Source of the DNA: an uncultured Verrucomicrobiota bacterium
Lineage (GTDB): Bacteria > Verrucomicrobiota > Verrucomicrobiia > Limisphaerales > UBA9464
DNA: 64,000 bases
Reading direction: 5' to 3'
NCBI GenBank assembly: GCA_903842505.1
Contig: CAIMMI010000198.1
Coordinates: forward strand, 1-64,000
The notes beneath the pieces are model-generated. The model worked only from the letters and a program-made list of their open reading frames with translations. It had not been told where the DNA came from and made no database searches. Position 1 is the first letter of the stretch, and each line of letters starts with the position of its first letter. Below, one piece after another: positions 9,801 through 17,492 of this stretch. Made by a program: the position numbers and the translations under genes.

Positions 9801-12800
9801 CAACCCGCGCGTGAACCAATTGGCGATCTGGTTGCGCATCTTGGTGCCCTCTTCACCCCCATTTCCGGTCAACCCATAGACCCGGTCGCTCGCACCCAAC
9901 AACAGGTCGTCCGCAGGCACCGTCATCGCGAAGTCCGCCTGGCCCGTGAAGGGACTCCCCTTCCGACGGATCCCCGCGTTGTAGATCACCCGCAGGTTGC
10001 CATGCACCAGCGTGCCATCCCGGAACGTGTTGTTCAGGCCATCCGATCCCAGCGCATTGTCGACGTTCTGGGTCGTCCACGAATGGATGTGCTCGAAGGT
10101 GCCGAACGGCACCGGATCGCCCCAGCGGATGTTGGCCTCGGTCACCGCCGGCGAACCCGCAAAGACCGGTCCCGAGGGGAACTGGGCAGACACCGCAGTG
10201 CCGGCGTTGTCGAAGGCCTGGATGAAGAACTGGACCAGCGTGCCGGCCGTGCGGCCCGCCAACGTCGCCGACCAGACTCCGTCGCCAGCCGCCGCATCTC
10301 CCCCCGTGCCGTCATCCCGCATCGCGAGCGACGTGAACGCCCCGGACTCGCCCACCCGGAAACGCAGGCTGACGGAACTGATGCCATCCGGATCCGAAGC
10401 CCGCGCCGAGACAACCACCGCCTGACTGGCATCGGGCACTGCAGGCGAATGGTTCACCGCGAAGATCGCCGGCCCCGCATTCGTCACCTGCCGACTGTTC
10501 GCCCGGCCGGGCGTCCCCAGGGTCCGCGGAACCGTCATCCGCGCGGTCATCTCCAATCCGCCGCCCCGCGTCCGGATCAACAGTTCAGGCCAACCGGCCA
10601 CCCACCGCACGCGGGCCCGGATCGTCCCGTTGATGTCGTTGTTCAACCCCGCCGCCAACGGAGCCCGGACGCAGTTGCGCCCGGCATCGAGGTCGCCCGG
10701 TGCAATGACCCGCAGAACCCGCGCCCCCGCGAACGCCCCAGCCGATTCCACCCGCGACGCCGCGTGATGTCCCAGGAAGGACCAACCGGTGGCGGCCGTT
10801 CCGGCACCGGTCTCGAATCCCCCATTCGCCAACAGCGCTGCATTCCCTGGCCCCAGAACCTGCACGTCATCCACCAGGCACTCGCCCGCGCCCATCATGC
10901 CCAGGTGCAGCGCATCCGGAACCTGCGATCCGAATCGCAGCGTGTCCGTCACGGTCACCTGCTCCCACGATGCCTTCGTCGACTCGTCGGAATCTGCCCA
11001 ACTCGCCGCCCGCATCGGGTCAGCCCGGGGATCGATCAACTCCAGGGAGGATCCGCCACCGTCCGCCCATTTTCCCCAGCGCCCGCCGTCCTGGTATCGA
11101 ACCTCGGCCACCCGGATCCGGAGGGTCGTTGTCGTGACTTCACCCAACTCGTTGGTCGTAAGCAGCGTGTCTGGCTTGGAAAGCGCCAGGCGTTCGCCCC
11201 CATTCGCCAGCGATCCCGACCAGTCGCCGAATACCGTGGCCGGTGCCAACCCCGGGTGGTTGGACAGCAACCGTGCCCGGTCGCCCCCGACCACGACGAA
11301 GCCCCCGGCCGGAATCGACGCACCCGTCGGGAACGTGAAGCCAACGCCGGAATCGAGCCGCCACCCCGCCAGGTCCACGGCCACCAACGATCGGTTGTGC
11401 AGTTCCACGAACTCGTCTGCGTCATCCTCGGAGATCGGGTGGTAGTGGATCTCGTTGATCACGACGTCCTCGACCCGCCACGCGCCATTCGCAGCCCCCG
11501 GCGTGCGCGAAGCCAGCCGCCGCCACTCGCTGGCTCCATCTGGAACACGCCCCGACGACACGCCATTCTCCTGCCCGCCGGTCCGCACGGCGTCGAGGAC
11601 CCGGAGTCCATTCGAACTGACCAGATAGACCGTCTCGCCCGCAGCGCTCAGGCGGAATCCAAGCTGGGTTTCGTCCAGCACCAGGAATCCCCGGGCCGGG
11701 ATCGTCATCCCCGCCGGGAAGCGATAGCGGTTGGTGGTGAAGTCGTCGGTCAACACGCAGCCGGAAAGGTTGACCCCCACCCGCGTCCGGTTATGCAGCT
11801 CGACGTAGTCCACGAGCGGCAGGTCGGTATGGGTCAGGGCTTCATTGATCACGACACCATCGGCCGGATCGGCCGCGATCGGGTCCAGGTTCCCCGGGCT
11901 TCCCCCACGGAAGGCACTCGCCGCCCAAGCGCGCGGATCCGACTCGCCGTAACTCGGGTTCACCAACACCAGGGAATGCCCCGTCCCCGACGCCGCCACC
12001 GGCCACGGATCGTTGTCCCCGTATTCCACGAACAGCTTCCGGGCACCCAGTTCATCCCGGACTTCCACCTCGTCGCCCCCGTTGCTCAGCGTTCCCACGA
12101 ATGGCCCCAGCACTGTGGTCAGGCCGCTGGCCGCCTGCAGCGCTGCCGGGTCCGCCGCCACCACCACGAACTGCCCCGCTCCCAACCGAAATCCATCCGG
12201 GAACCGGTACGTCGCCCCACCGCGGATCGTCCATCCAGACAGGTCTTCGAAGACATCCCCAGCATTGAAGAGTTCGATGAACTCAGAGGCCGATCCCGGT
12301 CCCGTCACCGCGGTGTCGTAATGGATCTCGCTGACGACAATCCGCGTCCGCCGACTCGAAACGCCCAGTCCCTCCCGCACCGGAACGAAAGGTGCGATCA
12401 CCGCCCCCGTCGCATTGCCATAGTCCCGGAATCGCGCCACCGCCACCGACGCCGCATCCCGACCCGCCAGCGCCAGACCGACGGATAATTGCGTTGGCAA
12501 CGGGACCGTCAGGCTTCCCACCTGCGTCCATCGCTGCCCATCCATCGAGCCAAAGCCCGCCAACTCGTTCCCCGCCCGACGCAACCGCAACCAGGTGTAC
12601 GGATAGTTCACCGGATAACCACCCCGGAGGGTCCCCACCGCTGCATCAACTCCGGCCGCACCGCGGCTTTCGAAGAACACTCCCGGACGCGTCGACGAAG
12701 CAAATGTTCCCGCGAAGATCGCATTGCCCGTCTGACCAACCCGGGCCATCAGACCCGCCACCGCATACGGATCGGTGATGGTCAGGTCCGCCACCCGGAC

Positions 12801-15233
12801 CCGCAGATCGAAGTTCCCGGTGATCGCCTGCCACGCGAATGCCGCACCGTCCGTAGTCCCACCAATGTCCCCTCCCTTGGCCGTCAGGTCGAACTCGCCG
12901 GTAGCACCCCGCGTCACCGTGCCGGCCACGGAGTCCTGACCCAGATTCGAGGGCGAAAGCTCGGACGCGACGAACGAAACGGTCGATCCAGCCGCGATCG
13001 GATTCGGATTGTCCGCACGATCCGTGACGCCCGTAAGCGTCACCGTGTAACGCGTCCCGACCGTCATCGGCGCAACCGCCAGAACGATCCGATGCGAGGC
13101 ATCGCCCTCGGCAGCGCTGTTGATGGCCAGCGCGGGCGACAACTGGAACACCGTGGCCACAGGTCCGGCAGGAATCCGGACCGGTTCGTCCAATTCCAGG
13201 ACTACGCTTCCCAACCCGTTGTTGAAGGCCCGCATCACCGTCGGTGCAACCAGATCCCGGGTCACGACCAACGACGCCTCGGCGCTCGTCGTTGCCCCGA
13301 TCTCGTTCGAGACCACGACGGAGTACTTCACCCCGTTGGCCGACAACGGAGCCCCAGGCAGCGTGAAGGTGGGCCCGTTCGCTCCGCTGATGGGAACGCC
13401 GTTGCTGCGCCATTGCCACGCGGATGCATCGTTGTCGACCGTGGTCACCGCAAAGGTCACCGGGCGCCCTTCGACAACCGACGCGCCCTGCGGCTGCTGC
13501 GCAATGCGCGGCGCCGTCGCCGGGACCAACAGGAGGTAGTCGAGGTCACCGCTCGCCGGGTTCATCCGCAACGTCGTGGTGCCCCCGAACTGCAAAATGC
13601 GCGCCGCCCCGTTCGCATCCCGGAGGGGCACGAGCCGGTTGACGCCCCACCCGCCAGTCCCATCCCCATTGAATGTCCCAAGTTCTTCCAGGGTTTGCGC
13701 CGCCGTGGTCGCACCCGCCGTCACTCGCTGCAACGAACCCCGGATCGCACCCGAAGACGACTCGCCGTGGCTCATCGCGACCAGCACCCGGTACCGCCCC
13801 AACGGAATCGTCCGGGTGTAGTTGTACCACTGACCGTCCCCGATCCACCCCATCTTGTAATTCGCCGTCAAAGTCCAGGCCCCATCTGCCCGCGATACAT
13901 CGCCCGTCTGGTCCATCGGGATCCGGTTGTCATTCCGATACGCCGGGCTGGAACCGTCGGCTCCCCGGTTGAAGTCGACATTGAAGGTCGCCTGCAGGCC
14001 CGCATAGGCCCCGCCGAGGTAGGGCATGACACTCGCCGACGCGATCGTCTGGCCGGAGTTGAAGTTGAAGTCTTCCGCCTCGATCAGGAACGGACCCTTG
14101 GCGCTCGTCGTCAGGTCGACCCCGGTGTTGGCCGCGACCAAATTCGCCGCCTGCGCCCGATCGGGAACATTGTTGATCGTGAGGCGATAGGTCGTTCCGA
14201 TCGTCGCCGCAGCCGTCGTCAAACGGATCCGACGCAAGTCGGCGTCCTGCGTCGCCGCCGTCACCGCCAGAGACGGAGCCAGGCTGAAGCTCAAGGACGC
14301 CGCACCAACCGGTACCCGCACGGGTTCGCTGAACAGGAGTTCAATCTGGGTTGCCGACGCAAACGCTGCCGAGACCAGGACCGGTCGGACCGTGTCTGCC
14401 GTCACGGTCAACAGCGCCTCCGACGAAACCAGCGTTCCAAGCGCATTCGTCAGGAACGCCGTGAAGCGCGCTCCGTTGTCCGCCAGCGCGACCGGACCCA
14501 CCACCAGCGTCTTGGAAATCTGACCCGGCAGGGTTGCGCCGTTTCGTCGCCAGAAGATCTGGGTCGGTCCCTGGTTGTCGTAATCCACACTGAAGGTCGC
14601 CGAACCACCCTCAACGACGGTTGCCGCCACCGGTTGCTGCGAAATCCTGGGAGGCTGCGGGATCTGCCCCCACGCCGTGAACTGATCCAGCGGGATCGGT
14701 CCCTGATCCACCCCATCCGGCCTCAACCACCGCACCGCAAGGTTGTCTCCGCCCCCACCCTCCTTGTGCTGGGCCTCGATGTAATAGCTCTGCCCGGCCG
14801 TAAGCGGAATCAAGGCACTCTGCTGTTCCGCCGACGCTCCCCAGTCCCGGGAACCGGTCCAACCGGAAACACTCGCGATAACCCTCCGGTTCGCAGGGCT
14901 GGCATCCGTGCTCAGGAAGAGCGTCGAAGCATCGTCGCTGGCGATCCAGAAGCGGTAGTTCCCAGTCACCGGCGCGAGGAACGTCGCCCGCAACCGCTGG
15001 CCGTAATTGTCCTCCGAATCCACCGGCGTCTCGAAAAAGTCCGTGATCGTTACTGTCCGGGACGGTGACGCCGGAAACGCCGGATTGTTGGTCAGGTCCG
15101 CCAGCGTGCTGCCGCCAATACCGGCATAAACCTCACGCAGGATGCTGCCCGCTCTCGCGGAGCCGCCGCCCAAAGCCAACCAGAGCGCCACGACGCCAAC
15201 GACCCAACCCATGGACCGAGAATGCTTGAACAT
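3870..15233 (-). CDS. giant secreted multidomain protein: PA14, Ig-like, eight lamin-tail domains, CotH kinase, cadherin-like repeats
   Basis: 3787 aa with a signal peptide (residues 1-28). Visible order, with approximate residues: PA14-like sugar-binding fold 30-190; Ig-like and Big_5-like modules; a CBM6-like region starting GPFLIEAEDF; a second Ig/Big_5 pair; a concanavalin-type module to about 950; lamin-tail domains near 963, 1124 and 1256 (pattern VxNEIHY...EFVELHN); a CotH-like protein kinase domain about 1700-2065 with the metal-binding motif ILPWDMDWVLG near 1980; lamin-tail domains near 2174, 2341 and 2496; four He_PIG/cadherin-like repeats 2648-3030 (RPPVF...); lamin-tail 3033; a beta-sandwich 3188; lamin-tail 3368; two more cadherin-like repeats; and a C-terminal module ending RLYRALLLP. 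The architecture suggests a cell-surface or matrix protein; its ligand is unknown. A GAAGGA-like ribosome site precedes the ATG. Single-gene unit, no frameshift seen. Confidence 0.9.
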   Translation of the reverse strand: MFKHSRSMGWVVGVVALWLALGGGSARAGSILREVYAGIGGSTLADLTNNPAFPASPSRTVTITDFFETPVDSEDNYGQRLRATFLAPVTGNYRFWIASDDASTLFLSTDASPANRRVIASVSGWTGSRDWGASAEQQSALIPLTAGQSYYIEAQHKEGGGGDNLAVRWLRPDGVDQGPIPLDQFTAWGQIPQPPRISQQPVAATVVEGGSATFSVDYDNQGPTQIFWRRNGATLPGQISKTLVVGPVALADNGARFTAFLTNALGTLVSSEALLTVTADTVRPVLVSAAFASATQIELLFSEPVRVPVGAASLSFSLAPSLAVTAATQDADLRRIRLTTAAATIGTTYRLTINNVPDRAQAANLVAANTGVDLTTSAKGPFLIEAEDFNFNSGQTIASASVMPYLGGAYAGLQATFNVDFNRGADGSSPAYRNDNRIPMDQTGDVSRADGAWTLTANYKMGWIGDGQWYNYTRTIPLGRYRVLVAMSHGESSSGAIRGSLQRVTAGATTAAQTLEELGTFNGDGTGGWGVNRLVPLRDANGAARILQFGGTTTLRMNPASGDLDYLLLVPATAPRIAQQPQGASVVEGRPVTFAVTTVDNDASAWQWRSNGVPISGANGPTFTLPGAPLSANGVKYSVVVSNEIGATTSAEASLVVTRDLVAPTVMRAFNNGLGSVVLELDEPVRIPAGPVATVFQLSPALAINSAAEGDASHRIVLAVAPMTVGTRYTVTLTGVTDRADNPNPIAAGSTVSFVASELSPSNLGQDSVAGTVTRGATGEFDLTAKGGDIGGTTDGAAFAWQAITGNFDLRVRVADLTITDPYAVAGLMARVGQTGNAIFAGTFASSTRPGVFFESRGAAGVDAAVGTLRGGYPVNYPYTWLRLRRAGNELAGFGSMDGQRWTQVGSLTVPLPTQLSVGLALAGRDAASVAVARFRDYGNATGAVIAPFVPVREGLGVSSRRTRIVVSEIHYDTAVTGPGSASEFIELFNAGDVFEDLSGWTIRGGATYRFPDGFRLGAGQFVVVAADPAALQAASGLTTVLGPFVGTLSNGGDEVEVRDELGARKLFVEYGDNDPWPVAASGTGHSLVLVNPSYGESDPRAWAASAFRGGSPGNLDPIAADPADGVVINEALTHTDLPLVDYVELHNRTRVGVNLSGCVLTDDFTTNRYRFPAGMTIPARGFLVLDETQLGFRLSAAGETVYLVSSNGLRVLDAVRTGGQENGVSSGRVPDGASEWRRLASRTPGAANGAWRVEDVVINEIHYHPISEDDADEFVELHNRSLVAVDLAGWRLDSGVGFTFPTGASIPAGGFVVVGGDRARLLSNHPGLAPATVFGDWSGSLANGGERLALSKPDTLLTTNELGEVTTTTLRIRVAEVRYQDGGRWGKWADGGGSSLELIDPRADPMRAASWADSDESTKASWEQVTVTDTLRFGSQVPDALHLGMMGAGECLVDDVQVLGPGNAALLANGGFETGAGTAATGWSFLGHHAASRVESAGAFAGARVLRVIAPGDLDAGRNCVRAPLAAGLNNDINGTIRARVRWVAGWPELLIRTRGGGLEMTARMTVPRTLGTPGRANSRQVTNAGPAIFAVNHSPAVPDASQAVVVSARASDPDGISSVSLRFRVGESGAFTSLAMRDDGTGGDAAAGDGVWSATLAGRTAGTLVQFFIQAFDNAGTAVSAQFPSGPVFAGSPAVTEANIRWGDPVPFGTFEHIHSWTTQNVDNALGSDGLNNTFRDGTLVHGNLRVIYNAGIRRKGSPFTGQADFAMTVPADDLLLGASDRVYGLTGNGGEEGTKMRNQIANWFTRGLRLPHLNANYIRFFRNGSPHGSVGEDLEQPNNNFAEGWFPDGGDGDLHKVAFWFEFREDGGFDVVGADLGDYRNPNGRYNLSRYRWNWQARPNGTTANDFTNFFALITAANSRATNYEANLLNLVDVDQWMRMFVLDASLGNWDTWGVGNNQNKYIYYQPGGRWNILPWDMDWVLGAGDGPSRQLFGGQDGNVNFMFEWPAFRRMAWRAYREAVDGPFQRSAYLPQFNARSSALAFNRIDGNAPPQGIGDYLDARREFIRAQLTAADTAVFAITSNNGADFTSASPTAVIEGTAPFAAAEIRVNGLPVPTEWLDVQRFRLRVPLTKAVNALAITGVDRKGIAVPGLNDSITVSYSGAFEKASDFVVISEVQYNAAASGASFLELFNRSATTAFDLTGYRINGVGYMFPPGSVLPPGTYWVLARDRAAFSLAYGAGVQVFDEFPGSLDNGGERIALVQPVVGGELLVTDVRYDNRLPWPTNAGGFGPSLQLVDPARGSWRVANWATTATNAANRVTPGAASAVAQSLAAFPNLWINEVLPSNVAGPQDNAGDRDPYVEIINTGTTAVSLSGLMLTDNFTNLPAWTFPVGTAIPAGGFLTVWADGEPGESVPGIPHTSFRLNPSSGGVALVRRQGAGNTPAVLDYLTWEQLPAGRSFGSIPDGEPRTRRILFHPTPGATNDPVAPVVNVVINEVMAQNTRTLADPADGDWDDWIELHNTGSQSVDLASYYLTDNLTNSVSAMFRIPGGYPIPAGGFLLVWADNEGAQNVPANADLHAGFALSRNGEQVGLFDPAGNLVDGFTFGSQTNDISLGRFPDAAAPPLYFMETPTPRAPNVLAGANRPPVFSAIGDRVAPEQTEIAFTASATDPDAGQVVQYSLGPDAPAGTTIDPTTGAFRWATSESDGPAAYSFLIRASDNGTPPRIGSVRVNITISEINLPPVVVAVTNVVAAEGTLLSLQLPASDTDVPANSLGFAVEGDVPAGLTLSTVGLLTWLPGEALGGTAQTVRYRVTDNGSPAASSLAEVRITVLEVNNPPVFSQPAPVSLDELGQLDVQLVASDPEGTVVRFRLEGTVPAGLRLDESVGRIQWTPTEEQGPGAYVVLIRATDGSPEALSLVRELSITVREQNQSPVLEAIADRSVVAGGAVAFRAVAADADRPTQSLVFSLDPGAPVGASMDPGTGDFVWPTGGDQGASTNVITVRVTDNGPGNLSAARSFTVVTQPRFQVVLSEVLRQPVTPGTQFVELFNASTVTSWNLSGFQLGGSNLSFTFPANTTLLPGGRLVVVQSLAAFQAGFGSAVPVVGTWVGTLGGSSDSIVLRDPAGVVRDRLDYGAGYPWPGPVGASALSMQLLDARRDRNRAGNWGVATAFTGNRNVIGFLDSWRYFQDGPPVGGTNWRTTGFNDTGWPLGGGLLYVENAAVPTNKTTALTLGQLTYYFRRKVTLPSLPADVQVQINTILDDGYVLWINGRRAHALGMDDTDPTHDTVANRGVADAVLEGPFTIPASFLVPGENTFAVEVHQNSPGSSDIVFGLEMTLVGGTAPAATPGLANSVSGDLSEFPTLRINEVLTHNTTGITDQGGAREPWIELVNTGPQTVALGGLFLSDDDGNPTRWMFPAGASIPGGAFLTVFVDGEPAQSTSGEIHAGFRLASTAGAPLRLTLSRVENGSTQAVDHLRASIPALPDVASGRLPDGSVPGVFDVSPTPGAPNLSLTANRPPVFPPVAGLSIDEGAVVDFLLQASDPDQPGQTLTFERLSGPTGLAVSGGGRITWSTAELDGPSVTSVVVRVFDNGSPVLSVTNRFEITVREVNLSPAIQPVGEQRLTVGQSWSLDLVASDPDRPLQGLSFERGSGPSGLMVSGAGRVTWTPTDSDAGTNAVVVRVRDDGSPVLSAEVGFNIVVARTLNVSPTFDLPVFEADGRVRIVLRGTTGRRYRVETATVWGQWVSMTEWTADPSGLTLLATPEPGNGPRLYRALLLP

Positions 15234-15317
15234 GCGGAATATCCTTCACCTAGCAGGAATCATGCATTTTGACCAACGCATGAATCGAATGGGGCGAAAC
15301 GGTGACGGGCAGCAGAG

Positions 15318-15521
15318 GCCCAAGGTTCAGGTTTCAAGCCCCGTAGCAGTCGACGTGAGGAGGCTGGCGGGGAAGAAACGGAAGCTCTCAGATTCAAGTC
15401 TGAAGCTGGGACCGCCTCGTCACCTCGTCGGCTACGCGTAGCTGCCAACGTGAGGAGGCAGTCGCTGAAAAGTTCCCAGTTTCCAGATGCCAGTTTCCAG
15501 TTCTGGAAACTGGCAACTGGC
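15318..15521. repeat. composite intergenic repeat: GTAG...CTAC palindrome plus 13-bp perfect hairpin
   Basis: Three recurring pieces lie side by side. First, an imperfect palindrome from GTAG at 15343 to CTAC at 15435, whose left arm carries GACGTGAGGAGGC and whose centre holds TCTCAGATTCAAGTCTGAAG (found again at 50232 with one change). Second, a further GTAG at 15438 followed by AACGTGAGGAGGC. Third, AAGTTCCCAGTTTCCAG (15470 on) leading to a perfect 13-bp-arm hairpin, 15488-15500 and 15503-15515, with a two-base loop. The gap 15234-15873 holds this repeat and the toxin remnant at 15663; 15522-15660 shows only a short echo (GATCCCAGTTCGG near 15640). Confidence 0.75.
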
Positions 15522-15662
15522 AACTCCCCATCAGTGCCCCCACCCGGCGTGAATCCTGACCCGCCGCGTGGGGGCACGCAGCCCACAGTACGGCTCGAAC
15601 ACCGCCGTCAACCCCCTATCCCCAGTCTCCGGTAGCCAGATCCCAGTTCGGTCCACCGGTGG

Positions 15663-15845
15663 AACTCAGCGCATCAATGCGGCATCGAATCCTTGCGCCC
15701 CCCGCAGCATTCTTTCTGAGCTGGCCGTGGCGGATTCATCTTCTACCGGGAACTGCCAACCAACTCCGGCGTCGAAGTCCTCCGCGTCCTCCATGGCGCG
15801 CGAGATCTGGACACACTCTTTGAAATCAGTCCCGAAACAATCAGT
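15663..15845 (+). pseudogene. remnant of a ParE/RelE-type toxin (C-terminal half)
   Basis: One frame reads SLRPPQHSF, then a TGA stop at 15717-15719, then AGRGGFIFYRELP and VEVLRVLHGARDLDTLF. The block FYRELP...GVEVLRVLHGARDLDTLFE is the conserved end of plasmid-stabilisation (ParE) toxins, which inhibit gyrase in family members. There is no start codon or N-terminal half in frame, an in-frame stop interrupts it, and the normal end of the protein is lost because the frame runs on into the opposite-strand gene at 15874. No antitoxin gene is visible. It is a dead remnant, not a working toxin. Confidence 0.65.
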
Positions 15846-15873
15846 GTGCGACGCGTTCTCACCCGAATGCCCG

Positions 15874-16344
15874 TCACATCGCCGGCCGGCTCGGCGGCGG
15901 ATCAACCCGCGGCTGTCGGTGCATCAGAGTTTCCAGGACTTCATCCACCATCCCCAGGTGATCGTGCCCTTCGTACTGAGCCTTCACGTCCACCAGATAC
16001 CGGTTCAAGGTGTCCAGACGCTGGGCCAGCATCCGCGCCACATGCAGGGTGGCCACGGGCGAAACCCTCAGGAACTCTTCCGGATTCTCAACCACGGCAA
16101 ACGTCGACGTCTTCAGGGCCCGCACCGTGGCGGTGCAAGCGGTTCCCAGAAGGGCCGACATCTCCCCAAAGACCGCCCCCGCTTCGGACGTTGTCGCCAC
16201 GCGCACATTATCCCGCAGGATCTCCACCTCACCCTCAATCAGGACCATCATGGGCGCGGCAACCTGCCCCTGTTCGAGCACCGGATCGCCGGGTGCAACC
16301 CCGCGTCGGGGACAGTCGGCCACCAATTGGAGGAATCTTACCAT
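15874..16344 (-). CDS. stand-alone cyclic-nucleotide-binding (CRP-like) domain protein with altered phosphate pocket
   Basis: 156 aa consisting of one cNMP-binding beta-barrel (residues about 8-110) and a C-terminal helix; no helix-turn-helix follows, so it is not a DNA-binding CRP regulator. The phosphate-binding cassette is recognisable as FGEMSALLGTACTATVRA, but the arginine normally placed before TATV is cysteine, so canonical cAMP or cGMP binding is doubtful. The C-terminal tail is Pro-rich (RQPRVDPPPSRPAM). Probably a cytoplasmic sensor or scaffold with unknown partner. It lies 72 bp before the metallophosphoesterase stop on the same strand and transcribes away from it; the two genes are probably separate or loosely linked. 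Confidence 0.82.
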   Translation of the reverse strand: MVRFLQLVADCPRRGVAPGDPVLEQGQVAAPMMVLIEGEVEILRDNVRVATTSEAGAVFGEMSALLGTACTATVRALKTSTFAVVENPEEFLRVSPVATLHVARMLAQRLDTLNRYLVDVKAQYEGHDHLGMVDEVLETLMHRQPRVDPPPSRPAM

Positions 16345-16416
16345 GGCAGGAATTGAATTACCGACGGTTGGCGGAGGGAGCCAGTGGAGATTCTCGATAA
16401 CCAGGATCCATCCGGA

Positions 16417-17142
16417 TCATGGGCTTCCGAGCACCTGCTTCACCGGCCCTTGAAAACTCGTCCACTCGGCAGCCCCGCTTTCAAGGTCGATCGAGATGCA
16501 GGTGGGCACCGGTCCAATCTGCCGCCCGGGGTTGAAGACCCACGTCGACTCGATCCGGTCCATCCATCCTCCCCGATCCAGGAACGGCGCATTGTGGATA
16601 TGGCCGGATAGGACCATCTGAGGCCGATGCGCCCGGATCCATCCGCCCAGGAATTCATCACCCCAAAACCGTTTCCCAGCCCAACTGACCGGGCTCTGGT
16701 CGGGTGGAGCGTGGTGGATCCAGACCCAGCGTTCCCGGACCTTCAGCGCATCCCTGGCCAATTGGGCCTCCAACTCCGCTCGTGAAACGGGACCATCCCA
16801 CCACGGACAGACCGTGAACAGCGTCCCGCCCATCTCCACGCTGTCGCCATCGACGTACAACTGCCCCTGCCGAGCCTCCTGGAGCCAACCCGCCACCGAT
16901 TCGTCCGCCGCCGACCGCCGATCGCCATCGTGATTTCCCGAACTCACGATCAAGGGGCGCCGATCCGAAATCCGACGCAGATACTTCTCCACGACCAGAG
17001 CCTGAACCGGCGCTTCGAGGATCGACGCGCGGTCCAGCAGATCCCCGCCGATGACCACGACATCATGGGATTCGGCCTGCGAAAGCAGCCAATCGAACTG
17101 TCTCAGCGAGTAGTGCAGGTCCGCGACGAACAGGATGCGCAT
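16417..17142 (-). CDS. calcineurin-like metallophosphoesterase
   Basis: All metal-binding motifs of the family are present in order: VADLHYS (DxH), GGDLLDR (GDxxDR), SSGNHDG (GNHD) and SGHIHNAP (GHxH). The protein is 241 aa with no signal peptide or membrane segment, so it is a cytoplasmic phosphoesterase; the substrate cannot be told from sequence. I start at ATG 17142, giving MRILFVADLHYS, the normal family N-terminus; upstream codons in the same frame give an Arg/Gly-rich leader of no known type. Divergent from the thymidine phosphorylase gene, sharing a 350-bp intergenic region with a short palindrome. Confidence 0.88.
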   Translation of the reverse strand: MRILFVADLHYSLRQFDWLLSQAESHDVVVIGGDLLDRASILEAPVQALVVEKYLRRISDRRPLIVSSGNHDGDRRSAADESVAGWLQEARQGQLYVDGDSVEMGGTLFTVCPWWDGPVSRAELEAQLARDALKVRERWVWIHHAPPDQSPVSWAGKRFWGDEFLGGWIRAHRPQMVLSGHIHNAPFLDRGGWMDRIESTWVFNPGRQIGPVPTCISIDLESGAAEWTSFQGPVKQVLGSP

Positions 17143-17492
17143 GAATCTCGATCCGGAGCCGGTGAAGGGAGGTTTCAGGGTGAGAGTGGCGCCTCCTCGT
17201 AACCTGAGGCGACGCCCAAAGCTGCCCAAAACCAGCAAACCTTTTCATGAACCCCATCACCCCTTTGCCGGATTCACCCGATGCCCCCCTTTTTACATCC
17301 GCATGTCGCATATGGGACATGCCATTGCAAATGGGCCGGACGCGGTCGCCCCGACCGTCACGCCTCCCCCTCATCGCGCAGACTGCCAACGGCAGGATTC
17401 CCGGGGCTCGACCACAGCACCGTCGCGCCGCCGGGGATGCCGGCATCGATCTGCCAGTTGATACGGGCACACCCGGACGCTAACCATCGGAC
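17143..17492. other. 350-bp divergent intergenic region
   Basis: Lies between the oppositely oriented metallophosphoesterase and deoA genes. Apart from the palindrome at 17301-17322 I see no gene, RNA structure or member of the dispersed repeat families. Promoters for both flanking genes should be here, but I cannot assign -35/-10 boxes with confidence. Confidence 0.6.
17301..17322. promoter_or_regulatory. operator-like palindrome GCATGTC-N8-GACATGC
   Basis: A perfect inverted repeat with 7-bp arms (17301-17307, 17316-17322) and an 8-bp spacer, in an AT-richer patch of the divergent region about 170 bp before deoA and 160 bp before the metallophosphoesterase. The geometry suits a dimeric repressor. 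No regulator is encoded nearby, so the binding protein is unknown and chance is possible. Confidence 0.35.

Noticed and set aside
9252-12488. Open frame of over 1000 codons on the plus strand, opposite the giant gene
   Set aside because: Its product is Arg/Pro/His-rich with no family motif; it is the reverse reading of lamin-tail and CotH domains that are clearly coded on the minus strand. High GC makes such frames common.
12489-15068. Plus-strand open frame of about 860 codons
   Set aside because: Antisense to the N-terminal half of the giant protein; composition is Arg/His/Gln-rich and featureless.
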